Counted from the first letter of the stretch, positions 25,292-34,715 are shown. The stretch is 64,000 bases of DNA from Lihuaxuella thermophila (GCF_900110165.1 NZ_FOCQ01000003.1:186001-250000), one strand, 5' to 3'. The notes: generated from the letters alone by a model not told the origin. Numbers and translations are program-made.

Positions 25292-27712
25292 TTAATCCTG
25301 CTGGTGAACATGGGCAACAGAAATGCGGGCTGCTTTGGCCGCCGGGGGAAAGCTCGCCAGGAAACTGATGATCAACCCAAACACGGCGATGAGAAGCAAG
25401 GAACTGAACGGCATTGGACCCGCTTCCCGCACTCCAATAATGTCCGCACCAGCCATCGCCGCTGGAACAAGGAGGAAGCCGAGTGTGATTCCGGCGAGCG
25501 TACCCGACATCCCGATGATGAAACCTTCTGCGATGATGGTGTTGCGTACTTGCTTTGGGGTGAAAGCAATCAATTTCATCCACCGGATTTCTTCTGAACG
25601 TTCCAGCACGCTCACCCAAATCGCATTCAATAAGCCCAGGCCAGCGACGATCCAGATCGCTCCAAGCAGAAGCCGGAAAAGTTTGAGCGGGTGCCGTGTG
25701 GCTTCCAATCGGTGTTCGATAAACCCATCCAAGGTTTGAACGGAGAAGAGACGTTCCGAATAAGTGTCGATCACTTGTTGTTTGATCCGGGAAATGTCAG
25801 CGGACGGAGCCTTTTGAATCACCACGTGCCTCACATCGTGCGACCCGAATGTTTGGACAAATGAATCGTCAGAGACGAAAGCGGCGTTCCCTTTTCCCCG
25901 CAGGGTGTACACTTGCCCGACCACCTGGAAAGGGCGCTTTCCTTTCGGTGTTTCGATCCAGATGAAATCTCCCGTTTTCCCGCCCCATTCACGGTAAAGG
26001 GTTTGTCCCAGCAAAATCGCGTTGGGCTTCTTCATCCGGTCCCGAATTTCTCCGCCCGGTTGGTCCGGGACAAACAGGGGCAGTTTCCATTCGGGGTCCG
26101 GCGAACTGATGACAAGCACGTCCCGGCTTTTCCGATCCATCCATGCGGCTGCCTTCATTTCACGATAAGCAGACCACTTTTGTATACCGGGCCACCTGGA
26201 CATTTGTGACAATTCTTCGGCCCCGGCCGGCTCATACAGGGAAAACGCAAGGTCACCGCCCAACAACGGGCGCGAACTGACGTGAATGTTGCGCTCTGCG
26301 GCAGCCTCTATGTGCACCGTCACAACCATGCAAGCGACTGTCACGCAAATCAGACCGGCAGGCAACGCGATTCTCGAGGGATTGCTGAGCGTATAGCGTT
26401 TGGCCAGTTCACCTTCATAGCCGAGAAGCTTAGATGCGATGAGAGAAACCGCTAGAAAGACCCATTTCATGACTGCCGGAAACAGGGACAAAATCTTGAA
26501 CAGCCATTGAAGAGGAAGAGACCGCTTGTTAGATCCCCTTGCTTCACCATAGTGGCCGCATTTGGTTTTAGCCGCATGGAAAAGCGGAACAAGGGTTGCG
26601 AGCACAACGGCGATCAAGCTTGCACAGCCCGCGATCAACAGGGAAGGGAACCAGTCGGGCGGCACTGGCGTCCGCAAATCAAAGATTCTGTCCAGTTCTT
26701 GGGCGATCCAACGGGACGAGACCGCACCGAGAAGCACTCCGATCGGGACCCCCATCAAAGCGAAGATCATGATTTCACGCAGGAGCCAAACGACGATTTG
26801 CCGGGAAGTGAAACCGACAGCTTTCATCACGGCAAATTCGCTTCTTCGTTCCGCCACCGAAGCATGGTAGGTTCCATATAGAATCAGCGTGCCCAAGGCG
26901 ATCCCCAGGAAGCCGACCGCCTGGAGACCCTGAAAAATTTCATCCATTCCCCGTGCAAGATCCAACTCATCCTTGATATCCTGCTCCACATAGACAGGAT
27001 AACGGGATAGCGCATCATTGAGCCGTTTTTTGAAAGCAGGGATCTCATCGCGCGGGGGAGTTATTTCAATGGCGCTGATCTTGCCCCCATTGTCCGTCCA
27101 ACGCTGCAAAGTGGAGAGCGGAAGTGCCACGTTCCAAACTTGGTCATTCGCTTCCTCCCAATGATCGGGATTGCTCAGCTCCGGTGTTTGATTCACAACG
27201 GCCGTAACGCGAATGGGTTGAGGCTTTCCTTTCACCATAAACAAAACGGTATCGCCCGCTTGAACCTTCCATAACCGGGCTGTCTTTTGATCGATCCAAA
27301 GCCCCTGTCCGCGCGAATCCCCATCCTGCATCCGAAAAGGCCGGAGCTCTTCCGCCGGGGACACGAATCCATGGAGACGAACCTTCAGCGAGTCTGTCTC
27401 TTCCTTCGGAGAGGGGCGATGGGACAACTGAACTTGAACAGTGTAATCCAACCGGGCCTTGACCCGTACATCCGGACCAACCGATTGACGGACAAGGGAA
27501 ACCAAGTCCTCTGAAAAGACAAAGTTGTTCCCTTTGATCGTCAGCCTCGGCGGCTCCTGTTCCAGTTTGGCCCGCACAGCCGTTTGAGTTGCCTGCACGG
27601 AAGTCATCATGGACGTCATCAGGGCCGTTCCCAACACGATCGAGATCATCGTAAAAATCGTGCGCCATTTATGGCGAATCCAGGGGCGAAAAGAGATTTT
27701 CCATAAGTTCAC
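25292..27712 (-). CDS. FtsX/MacB-type ABC transporter permease
   Basis: About 806 residues with two FtsX-like halves. There is an N-terminal helix near residue 20, a large extracytoplasmic domain, three helices near residues 260-380, a second N-helix near 430, and three closing helices at the C-terminus (about 690-800). GTG 27712 is chosen because AAGGGGGGAGA lies just upstream and the protein then begins [18 protein letters not shown], typical for the family; the ATG at 27784 would lie deep in the upstream gene. It overlaps the ATPase gene by 44 bp. Likely an exporter or envelope-stress mechanotransmission ABC system. Confidence 0.88.
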   Translation of the reverse strand: MNLWKISFRPWIRHKWRTIFTMISIVLGTALMTSMMTSVQATQTAVRAKLEQEPPRLTIKGNNFVFSEDLVSLVRQSVGPDVRVKARLDYTVQVQLSHRPSPKEETDSLKVRLHGFVSPAEELRPFRMQDGDSRGQGLWIDQKTARLWKVQAGDTVLFMVKGKPQPIRVTAVVNQTPELSNPDHWEEANDQVWNVALPLSTLQRWTDNGGKISAIEITPPRDEIPAFKKRLNDALSRYPVYVEQDIKDELDLARGMDEIFQGLQAVGFLGIALGTLILYGTYHASVAERRSEFAVMKAVGFTSRQIVVWLLREIMIFALMGVPIGVLLGAVSSRWIAQELDRIFDLRTPVPPDWFPSLLIAGCASLIAVVLATLVPLFHAAKTKCGHYGEARGSNKRSLPLQWLFKILSLFPAVMKWVFLAVSLIASKLLGYEGELAKRYTLSNPSRIALPAGLICVTVACMVVTVHIEAAAERNIHVSSRPLLGGDLAFSLYEPAGAEELSQMSRWPGIQKWSAYREMKAAAWMDRKSRDVLVISSPDPEWKLPLFVPDQPGGEIRDRMKKPNAILLGQTLYREWGGKTGDFIWIETPKGKRPFQVVGQVYTLRGKGNAAFVSDDSFVQTFGSHDVRHVVIQKAPSADISRIKQQVIDTYSERLFSVQTLDGFIEHRLEATRHPLKLFRLLLGAIWIVAGLGLLNAIWVSVLERSEEIRWMKLIAFTPKQVRNTIIAEGFIIGMSGTLAGITLGFLLVPAAMAGADIIGVREAGPMPFSSLLLIAVFGLIISFLASFPPAAKAARISVAHVHQQD

Positions 27713-28403
27713 GAATGTCTCCCCCCTTTGCTGAGCACTCATCGACGATCCGTCCATCACGAAGCATGAGCATGCGCTCGGCAAACCCGGCGGCGTAGGG
27801 ATCGTGAGTCACCATGATCAGGGTCAGTTCCTCTTCCCGGTGAAGCCTGGACAATTGTTTCAGTAACTCAGCTCCCTGACTTCTGTCCAAATTCCCGGTC
27901 GGCTCGTCGGCAAGCAAAAGGGCCGGTTTGATGGCCAGGGCACGGGCAATGGCCACACGCTGCTGTTCGCCGCCGCTGAGCGCTGAGGGAAAACTATTCG
28001 CTTTATCCTTCAGGCCCAACTGATCAAGCAACCGGGCCACGCGTTTCTTAATCGTAGCTTTGGGTGTCCTGTCGGCGTAAAGGGGAAAGGCAATGTTTTC
28101 CTCTACCGTCAGCATCGGAAGCAGCTGATGATTTTGGAATATTACACCAATCTTGCTGCGGCGAAACATCGTTCGTTTCGTCTCCCCCAACTGGGACAGT
28201 TCCATCCCATCCACCCACACAGAACCTTCCGTAGGGACGTCGAGTCCTCCGATCAGTTGCAAAAGCGTGCTTTTTCCTGCACCGCTCGGTCCCATAACGG
28301 CAACAAATTCGCCTTTGTTCACTTGAAGAGAGATATTTTTCAAGGCGGCAAATGGGGCAGTCCCGGTCGAGTGGATTTTGGTGACGTTTTCCAAACGGAC
28401 CAT
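27669..28403 (-). CDS. ABC transporter ATP-binding protein (LolD/MacB type)
   Basis: 244 residues with Walker [14 protein letters not shown], signature [15 protein letters not shown], Walker [13 protein letters not shown] and the switch His in MVTHDP. It is the first gene of the five-gene operon, partnered with the FtsX-type permease that follows. A long palindrome lies just upstream of the ATG. Confidence 0.93.
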   Translation of the reverse strand: MVRLENVTKIHSTGTAPFAALKNISLQVNKGEFVAVMGPSGAGKSTLLQLIGGLDVPTEGSVWVDGMELSQLGETKRTMFRRSKIGVIFQNHQLLPMLTVEENIAFPLYADRTPKATIKKRVARLLDQLGLKDKANSFPSALSGGEQQRVAIARALAIKPALLLADEPTGNLDRSQGAELLKQLSRLHREEELTLIMVTHDPYAAGFAERMLMLRDGRIVDECSAKGGDIRELMENLFSPLDSP

Positions 28404-28423
28404 CGTTACTCTCTCCTCATCAC

Positions 28424-28455
28424 TATATACTCAGTACTCATATACTGAGTATATA
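28424..28455. promoter_or_regulatory. Palindromic operator of the PadR/ABC operon
   Basis: Arms TATATACTCAGTA (28424-28436) and TACTGAGTATATA (28443-28455), 13 bp each and perfectly complementary, are separated by 6 bp. It lies 21 bp upstream of the first start codon. The nearest regulator is the PadR protein encoded in the operon, so this is its likely site. Confidence 0.7.
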
Positions 28456-28642
28456 TAGGGATGAGAATCGTTTCAAGAAATAAAATAAAGGCGGAATCGG
28501 GATTCGAATCGAATTATTTGGACGACGTTGTTCGTGGTTTCAGCCGTGGTAATGGCCTACCCCAAAACAGCCGAGCAGCTCGCAAAGATTGGATCTTGCA
28601 AATTTCCCATACATTGTGTTCATCCGTTGATTTCCGGCAGTA

Positions 28643-28678
28643 AAAAACGCCTGGTTTTCTGTAAAAACCAGGCGTTTG
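28643..28678 (-). terminator. Terminator of the two-component operon
   Basis: AAACGCCTGGTTTT and AAAACCAGGCGTTT form a 14-bp perfect stem followed on the minus strand by more T. It ends the histidine kinase transcript. Confidence 0.85.
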
Positions 28679-28688
28679 ATCCTATTCT

Positions 28689-30446
28689 TTACTGTCTCAA
28701 TACAATGCGGATCTTGGTCCCTTTTCCCGGTGAACTGTCAATCTCGATCCGGCCGCCATGCGCTTGGATCAATTGGTCGGCGATCGCCATGCCGAGACCC
28801 GTTCCGGCTTCTTTCACGGACGTATGGGTTCCGCGATAATACCTGTCAAATAACCGGGACCGCGTTTCCTCATCCATTCCCCGCCCGTTGTCTTCAATGG
28901 AGATGATTACTTCTTCCCTGCCTTTGTCCGTTCTTTTGGCAACAGTAACAGAGATTTTCGTTCCGGCCGGATTATGGACGGACGCGTTGGTCAGCAAATT
29001 GTTGAGCGCCCGTTGGAACCATTTTGGATCCACGGGAAAATAAAGCGGTTCTGCCTCGGGTTCAAATGTGATGCATTGATCTGCCGCCATGGGATTGTTG
29101 GCCAAATGGATCACCGAACGGCGGACCAGCTCCACCAGATCTTGTTCTTGTCTTTGCAGAGGCAGCGCTTCATTTTTCAAGCGAAAAGTCAGGTTGAGGT
29201 CATCGATCAGCTCTTCCATATACTGCGCTTTATCCCGGATGACGCGGGCGTACTGCCTGATTTCCTCTCTGTTCCAGTCATACTCTTCTTCACAGAGCAA
29301 ATCCGCATAGCCTTTCACTGAAGACAGCGGTGTTTTCAAATCGTGGGAGATCCCGGCAATCCACTCTTCTCTGGTCTTTTCAAGGCGAAGCCTGTTGTCC
29401 TCGTTTTGTTTTAAGGCAGATGTGAGTTGGCGGAGTGCTTCGATCACTTCCCGGTACGTCCGGTATGAACGGCGCAATTTCCCGCTGGCCGGATCCAGGC
29501 TCTTCGGGACTCCTTTTCTGTTCACCGGTTCGGCATAGACTCCCCGGGCCAGATCCTGCAGCCAGTCCATCATATGCAATACGGGCCTGCCCAGTCGGTT
29601 TCCAAACAAAAAGGCGATCAAAAAGACGATGACGATGTTGCCCGCCATGGACGCATAAAAGATAAATTCCCCTCTTTCTCTCCTTCTTTCCGCCCCATAT
29701 TGGTTCATATCGGTATCTGTCCCGAAGTCAGAGTCCGGCAGTCCAATCACCCAGGTGAGCCGTTTGCCGTTCAAGGTATCACTGTGATAGATCAGACGGG
29801 ATTCATATTCTTCGTGATATGCAAACAAGCCTGGAGTATACCGGATGGGTTGGCCGGCGGGACGATGGTATTGAAAAATTTCTCTCCCCTGTTCATCCAA
29901 TATTTGCAGCCAGGAATGATGTTGGGAGAGTTTCGCCAATGCCGACGGAGCCACATTCACTCTTTCGCCTTGCAGCGAGGTTTGCTTTTGCACTTCCTGC
30001 AGCAGAGCCGCCTCCGGTTTGGTGACCCCGTAAATCCAGGTGTAATCGCCATGATACCAGGTATAGATTTGATAGGCGGAGACCTCTTTTTTTCTGTAGT
30101 CGACAAGCATTCCCGGCGTATATCGTCTCGGGATGTCGTCCGGCCGCCGATATTGGAAGATTTCTCTCCCCGTCCGATCCAAAACTTGCACCCACCCCCG
30201 GCTTTTCGCCACTTCTCTGAGCTGTTGTGAATCCACTTTCACTGTCCGGCCCTGAATATGGGTGTGATGATAAACATCGACCAGGAGATCGCGCGGAGAC
30301 TCGTATTTTCGGGTCTGTCTCTCTATAATGTCGGATAGGTCGTTATAGGCGACGAGGATCAATCCCATGTAATACACGGTGATCAGCACCATCACCAAAA
30401 AAGACCGCCATAAAAAATGCCATGTAATCCGACCGTTGAGCTTCAC
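28689..30446 (-). CDS. Sensor histidine kinase with duplicated extracellular module
   Basis: 585 residues. TM1 is at about 13-34 and TM2 at about 261-282, with a HAMP-like linker, a HisKA domain with phospho-acceptor His in GISHDLKTPLSS, and an HATPase domain with N (LLTNASVHN), G1 (IEDNGRGMD) and G2 (GTGLGMAIA) boxes. The external region contains two copies of one module (about 68-141 and 163-236) sharing GREIFQY and RYTPG. The signal is unknown. It overlaps the response regulator stop by 4 bp and is co-transcribed with it. Confidence 0.92.
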   Translation of the reverse strand: MKLNGRITWHFLWRSFLVMVLITVYYMGLILVAYNDLSDIIERQTRKYESPRDLLVDVYHHTHIQGRTVKVDSQQLREVAKSRGWVQVLDRTGREIFQYRRPDDIPRRYTPGMLVDYRKKEVSAYQIYTWYHGDYTWIYGVTKPEAALLQEVQKQTSLQGERVNVAPSALAKLSQHHSWLQILDEQGREIFQYHRPAGQPIRYTPGLFAYHEEYESRLIYHSDTLNGKRLTWVIGLPDSDFGTDTDMNQYGAERRRERGEFIFYASMAGNIVIVFLIAFLFGNRLGRPVLHMMDWLQDLARGVYAEPVNRKGVPKSLDPASGKLRRSYRTYREVIEALRQLTSALKQNEDNRLRLEKTREEWIAGISHDLKTPLSSVKGYADLLCEEEYDWNREEIRQYARVIRDKAQYMEELIDDLNLTFRLKNEALPLQRQEQDLVELVRRSVIHLANNPMAADQCITFEPEAEPLYFPVDPKWFQRALNNLLTNASVHNPAGTKISVTVAKRTDKGREEVIISIEDNGRGMDEETRSRLFDRYYRGTHTSVKEAGTGLGMAIADQLIQAHGGRIEIDSSPGKGTKIRIVLRQ

Positions 30447-31171
30447 TGCGGCAACCCTCTTTTGGGAGCGACCAGTTTATAGCCAAGTCCGCGCACGGTG
30501 ACCAAATACTCGGGGTGACTGGGGTTGATTTCGATCTTTTCCCGCAATCTTCTGATATGGACCATGACCGTGTTCTCATCCCCCAAACTCTCTTCTCCCC
30601 ACACCTGCTCGTAGAGTTGTTTTTTGCTGAAAATGCGGTTCGGGTGGCTGCAAAGAAACACCAGCAGTTTATACTCCATCGCGGGACAGGGAACTTCTCT
30701 CCCGTTCACGATCAGCTGTCCGGATTCCTCATGGATCGAAAAGCGGCCAAAGTCATAAATGTTGGGTTTGGCCTGAATCGCAGACCGGATCAGTTGCAAG
30801 CGCCGGAGTTGGGCTTTGATGCGCGCAACCAGTTCCAGGGGGTTAAACGGCTTGGTAATATAGTCATCCGCACCCATGCTGAAGCCGGTCAGTTTGTCTA
30901 AATCGGTGGTTCGTGCCGTTAAAAAGAGGATGGGAGCATCTGTGAACTGCCTCATTTCCCGGCACACATCAAACCCTTCCCCATCGGGCAGCATGACATC
31001 GAGCACGATGAGATGCGGACGGTGTTCCCGGCACAGCCGGACGGCTTCAGCGGCGCTCCCGGCCGTCAACACCTGACCGACTTCCTCTTTCAGCAGGGCG
31101 ATTCGGATCATATTTAAAATTTCAACCTCATCGTCGACCAGCAAGATGCGTATTTCCGACACACATTCCAC
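30443..31171 (-). CDS. OmpR-family response regulator
   Basis: About 240 residues. The receiver domain has the acidic pair in LLVDDEVE, phospho-acceptor Asp in LIVLDVMLPDG and Lys in DYITKPFNP. The C-terminal winged helix ends VRGLGYKL. Both ATG 31171 and GTG 31162 are possible starts; GTG has better spacing to GGGAG. It is partnered with the kinase that follows. Confidence 0.92.
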   Translation of the reverse strand: MECVSEIRILLVDDEVEILNMIRIALLKEEVGQVLTAGSAAEAVRLCREHRPHLIVLDVMLPDGEGFDVCREMRQFTDAPILFLTARTTDLDKLTGFSMGADDYITKPFNPLELVARIKAQLRRLQLIRSAIQAKPNIYDFGRFSIHEESGQLIVNGREVPCPAMEYKLLVFLCSHPNRIFSKKQLYEQVWGEESLGDENTVMVHIRRLREKIEINPSHPEYLVTVRGLGYKLVAPKRGLPQ

Positions 31172-31282
31172 TCCCTCCGTGATCGAAGCTGTTCTTTCTT
31201 CTGTGAATATCCTGCTTCAACCATCCCTCTCTATCTTAGCAAAAGAGTTCCCTCGGTGATGGGCTGAAAAATTCGGCAACAT

Positions 31283-31313
31283 AAAAAAACGCCGGAGTTT
31301 AATAATCCGGCGC
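31283..31313 (-). terminator. Terminator of spo0M
   Basis: CGCCGGA and TCCGGCG pair, and on the minus strand seven T follow. It lies 17 bp after the spo0M stop codon. Confidence 0.8.
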
Positions 31314-31329
31314 GAAACATCTTCGATCA

Positions 31330-32106
31330 TTACTTGCCGATCAACCCTTGAGAATTAGTAATAATAAACCGGCGAATCGTTTCAGCTGCTTGGTCCACCG
31401 AAGCCAGTTCAGCGGCGTTAAAATGGAAACGGCCTTTTTTCTCATCCAAATCCAGCTCGTCGGCAATCATGCCGAGCAGCCCGCTGGTGCGTTTGTCCAG
31501 CTCAAAAAATCCGCTCACCCCATGTTGGGTGGCATGCGGCTGGTACATAAAGACAATTTCGTCATATTCACCCTTCAGCCAAGTGGTGGGATGAAACTGA
31601 ATGATTTGAATTCCTTGGTCCCTGCTGCCGGTATATCCTTCCCCGCGATGAACGAAGCCCAGGGCCTTGAAACCGTCCAGGAAATTTTTTTGCAAGCCGG
31701 AAGGATGGACTTCGACAAAATCGCGATCCTTCGCATCCAAAGCATTGCTGATCTCGAGATTGGTTTGAAAGTAATAGCGCGTGTTGACGGAAGAAACGGG
31801 CAAATAATTGGGGCAGATAAACGAAAACGGATACTCTGTGACTTGGTGGGGAGGGACGGTATACGTTTCGGTCAAAATCGGGATGGTGGCGATTTTTTCA
31901 TTCACATGGACATGATGGTCTCCTTTTTTATAAGAGGAAGCCAGACGAAACTCGACGGAGAGCCCTTCAATCAGCTGTTCCACCTCTCCGCCTTTCAACA
32001 CGATCTTTCCTGTCACCTCTTCGCCCATCACCACTACATCGCGATCCAGGATCAGGTCGATTTTCGCAGCGCCTACGCCCAGGGAAGCAAGAAGCGATTT
32101 AAACAT
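31330..32106 (-). CDS. spo0M: Sporulation-control protein Spo0M
   Basis: 258 residues, the same length as B. subtilis Spo0M. It is a cytosolic arrestin-like protein affecting entry into sporulation and cell morphology. Typical segments are MFKSLLASLGVGAAKIDL at the start, GEEVTGKIVLKGG, and the C-terminal QHGVSGFFELDKRTSGL. It appears monocistronic with its own terminator. Further evidence of a spore former. Confidence 0.93.
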   Translation of the reverse strand: MFKSLLASLGVGAAKIDLILDRDVVVMGEEVTGKIVLKGGEVEQLIEGLSVEFRLASSYKKGDHHVHVNEKIATIPILTETYTVPPHQVTEYPFSFICPNYLPVSSVNTRYYFQTNLEISNALDAKDRDFVEVHPSGLQKNFLDGFKALGFVHRGEGYTGSRDQGIQIIQFHPTTWLKGEYDEIVFMYQPHATQHGVSGFFELDKRTSGLLGMIADELDLDEKKGRFHFNAAELASVDQAAETIRRFIITNSQGLIGK

Positions 32107-32158
32107 GCCGTCAACCCTTTCTTATCCATATACGCTTCTATTATCGTATAAAGCACGT

Positions 32159-32995
32159 TTACAAGCAAAAGGAAAATGAAGAATCCCGGCCTTTTTGACC
32201 CATGATTTGCAGCAGGTGATAGGTTGCGTAGACTCCCTCCCTGCACCGGTAGGTATAGTTATATCGCTCGATCACCGTGGTCAGGATCCGGCGGGTGGCC
32301 GAGACGGAATAATTTGCTTCACTGTAGCTTTCCCCCGTGGCTTTCACGGATTCGAGAAACTGGCGGCAGTCGGAAAAGACGGAACGGTGCCAGCCTTCAA
32401 TGGACTGGACATGAGTCAGACCGGTTCTTTGGAAAAGAAGTTCCCACTGCTCGGCAGACCTGAGCGGCAAGGTGTGTTTTTCCGGTTGGATCCCGGCCTC
32501 CTGCTCCACTCGTTGAAACATCTCCCTCAATTCCTGAAAGGTGTCGGGACCGTATGTGGTGGTCATCAACCACCCCTCCGTTTTTAAAGCCCTTATTAAA
32601 TTGCAAATGGTTTTCTCCGGAGAAGTGAGCCACTGAAAGGTGACATTGGAGACGATAAAATCAAAAGAACCGAGCCGGCTGAATTCAATCTGTTCCGCAT
32701 CGGCTGTTAAAAACCGGACCCGCTCGCGGGGTTCCACTTTCTCTTTGGCAGTCGAGATCATTTTTTCCGCCAAATCAACCGCCGTCACCGTGGCTGTGGG
32801 GTAGTGGTCGATGAGGAGTTGCGTCAAATATCCGGTGCCGCACCCGATCTCCAAAATCTGTTCTGCATGAGCCATTTTTTCTTTGACAGCGAAGAGGAGC
32901 CGATGAGCCATCTTTTTATGTATAACCGCATGTTCATCAAATGAAGTTACGGATTGATTGATTTGTCGTACCAGCCGGTCTTTGTCCATCTTCAC
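32159..32995 (-). CDS. BioC-like SAM-dependent methyltransferase, second copy
   Basis: 278 residues with motif I ILEIGCGTGYLTQLL and the BioC-type segments FDFIVSNVTFQWL and TTYGPDTFQELREMF. It is clearly a paralogue of the bioC gene just upstream (33184-33993), sharing ESVKATG and ATYHLL near the C-terminus. BioC methylates malonyl-ACP to start pimelate synthesis. This copy is separated from the biotin operon by a terminator and has its own promoter with a palindrome, so its role may be a backup or a different acyl substrate. Confidence 0.85.
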   Translation of the reverse strand: MKMDKDRLVRQINQSVTSFDEHAVIHKKMAHRLLFAVKEKMAHAEQILEIGCGTGYLTQLLIDHYPTATVTAVDLAEKMISTAKEKVEPRERVRFLTADAEQIEFSRLGSFDFIVSNVTFQWLTSPEKTICNLIRALKTEGWLMTTTYGPDTFQELREMFQRVEQEAGIQPEKHTLPLRSAEQWELLFQRTGLTHVQSIEGWHRSVFSDCRQFLESVKATGESYSEANYSVSATRRILTTVIERYNYTYRCREGVYATYHLLQIMGQKGRDSSFSFCL

Positions 32996-33036
32996 TGCTC
33001 ACCGCTCCTCTCTTGACTTTTCCTATTTCTATTTCT

Positions 33037-33065
33037 ATATTACAGAAAATTCTGTAATATGTTAA
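33037..33065 (-). promoter_or_regulatory. Promoter overlapped by a palindrome, for the second bioC
   Basis: Minus strand: TTAACA (plus 33060-33065), 17 bp and TAATAT (plus 33037-33042). A perfect inverted repeat ATATTACAGAA / TTCTGTAATAT with 2-bp centre (33037-33060) covers the spacer and -10. This suggests repression by a dimeric regulator that I cannot name. It differs from the BirA box of the main operon. Confidence 0.55.
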
Positions 33066-33151
33066 AGGAATTCCGTTTCTATTGAGCTATTTGTTTCTCC
33101 TTTTGTTCGCAAACTCCTGCCCATGTTTCAAACTTCCCGTTTTAAACAAAG

Positions 33152-33172
33152 AAAAAACGGGGATCTCTCCCC
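33152..33172 (-). terminator. Terminator at the end of the bio operon
   Basis: Minus strand GGGGA, GAGA loop, TCCCC then GTTTTTT. It lies 12 bp after the stop of the first bioC. Confidence 0.75.
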
Positions 33173-33183
33173 ATCATTCATTG

Positions 33184-33993
33184 TTATTCGGCCCGTTTCC
33201 GCCCGCGGATCTCCACCAAGTGATAAGTGGCCGACACCCCGCTTCCGGACCGATAGATTCGGTTGTACGCATCCATCACCCGAAGAAGAACGCGACTACT
33301 CGTTAGCAAATTGAGTTCGGCTTCATTGTAACTGGCCCCGGTCGCTTTGACAGATTTCAGAAAATCACGGCAATCCCGGTATTCTGCGCGATGGCGATAC
33401 TCCAGATAATCCACCTCACGATAAGCGGATTCATGAAACAAGCGCTGCCATTCACCCGGTGTCCGCATGGAGATTACATGCGGTTTCGGTTCCAGTCCCA
33501 TCTCTTCCTCGACCCGCTGAAAGAGAGAACGCAGTTCTTGAAAGGTGTCCGGACCGAACGTGGAGGCAACCAGCCAGCCATTCGGCTTCAATAAGGAAGC
33601 CCACCCGGATAAGGCTTCGCTGGGACGCGCCAGCCACTGGATCATGGCATTGGACACAATCAAATCAAAAGTCCCAAGCGAGCTTCGGTCCAGATTTTCC
33701 GCATCACCCACGAAAAAGCGGACACGGTCCGAGGGTTCTGTTTTTTGCCGGGCGGTCTCCACCATTTTCTCCGCGAGATCGACAGCCGTCACTTCGGATG
33801 CGGGATAATGATCCAGCAGCAGACGGGTGAAATACCCGGTGCCGCACCCCAGCTCAAGGATCTTTTCTGCTTTCAGATCAAGCGTTTGCAGCGTAAAAAG
33901 AAGGCGACGGGCCATCTCCTTCTGCACGAGGGCATATTGGTCATAAGTGACCGCCGAACGATTAAACCGTTTGGCTACCTGTCCTTTTTGCAT
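33184..33993 (-). CDS. bioC: Malonyl-ACP O-methyltransferase BioC
   Basis: 269 residues from ATG 33993, which follows GGAGGAGAAG and overlaps the end of bioH by 19 bp. A much longer open frame upstream lies inside bioH and is not real. Motif I is ILELGCGTGYFTRLL, followed by FDLIVSNAMIQWLARP and TFGPDTFQELRSLFQ. It methylates malonyl-ACP so that fatty acid synthesis can elongate it to pimeloyl-ACP methyl ester. It is the last gene of the biotin operon and pairs functionally with BioH. Confidence 0.9.
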   Translation of the reverse strand: MQKGQVAKRFNRSAVTYDQYALVQKEMARRLLFTLQTLDLKAEKILELGCGTGYFTRLLLDHYPASEVTAVDLAEKMVETARQKTEPSDRVRFFVGDAENLDRSSLGTFDLIVSNAMIQWLARPSEALSGWASLLKPNGWLVASTFGPDTFQELRSLFQRVEEEMGLEPKPHVISMRTPGEWQRLFHESAYREVDYLEYRHRAEYRDCRDFLKSVKATGASYNEAELNLLTSSRVLLRVMDAYNRIYRSGSGVSATYHLVEIRGRKRAE

Positions 33994-34715
33994 TCCAAAA
34001 TCTTCTCCTCCAGCCAGTGATGAAAACGGTCCCGTTCCGTCCAAAAACACAAGTGGCCCGTTTCTTCCCAAACCGTCAACTCCCCGTAACGCAAGTGCCG
34101 CTCCAAATACCTGGCATCCCGGACCGGACAAATGGCATCCTCTTCTCCTGTAAGCAGGTAAACCGGAGCTTGGATGTCCCGGACCGCCGGGTACACGGAA
34201 AAATGCTGCAAATACTCCAAACCCGAGAGCAGCGGCGTAACCGGGGGCAACCGGCGACGGTATCTTTTTTGCCATTGATTCAGCCACCCGGACTCCAATT
34301 CTGAAGCGGAAAACATGCGCTGGTCAAATGATCCGATCACCTGGGCGGGGGCAGAGCTTACTGCCTTCATCATCCGTTTCAGGACCCTCTCGTCCCAGCC
34401 GGATTTTTCCTCTATGGACCGGACAAATTTTCCCGTCGCTCCGATTAAAAACAAAGCTTCAATCCGGTCCGGGAATTGGTAAGCCAGTTCGAGAGCCGCC
34501 ATGGCTCCCAGCGACCAACCGATCAGAACCACCCGGGATGAATCCAGAGTTTGAAGGGCTTCTTTGGCTTTGGGTAAAATTTCTTCCCTCTGTTCACAAT
34601 CACAGAAATCAATCGCCTGATGCCGCACGCCTGGAAACTCGCGGATGAACGGCTGCCAAATTTCCGCCGATACGGACCAGCCGCTCAGCCACAAAAACGA
34701 AGCTGGTTCTCTCAC
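33975..34715 (-). CDS. bioH: BioH-like alpha/beta hydrolase (pimeloyl-ACP methyl ester esterase)
   Basis: 246 residues. The nucleophile elbow GWSLG (about residue 87), the acidic residue region LTGEEDAICP and the final catalytic His in ETGHLCFW fit an alpha/beta hydrolase. The N-terminal LWLSGWSVS resembles the BioH oxyanion segment. The GTG start immediately follows the bioF stop. With bioC next to it and no bioI or bioW in view, demethylation of pimeloyl-ACP methyl ester is the likely job. Confidence 0.85.
   Translation of the reverse strand: MREPASFLWLSGWSVSAEIWQPFIREFPGVRHQAIDFCDCEQREEILPKAKEALQTLDSSRVVLIGWSLGAMAALELAYQFPDRIEALFLIGATGKFVRSIEEKSGWDERVLKRMMKAVSSAPAQVIGSFDQRMFSASELESGWLNQWQKRYRRRLPPVTPLLSGLEYLQHFSVYPAVRDIQAPVYLLTGEEDAICPVRDARYLERHLRYGELTVWEETGHLCFWTERDRFHHWLEEKILECKKDR

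Noticed and set aside
33994-34287. N-terminal extension of the first bioC to 367 residues
   Set aside because: The extra part lies out of frame inside bioH, is Gly/Pro/Ala/Arg-rich and lacks homology; the ATG at 33993 has its own GGAGGAG.
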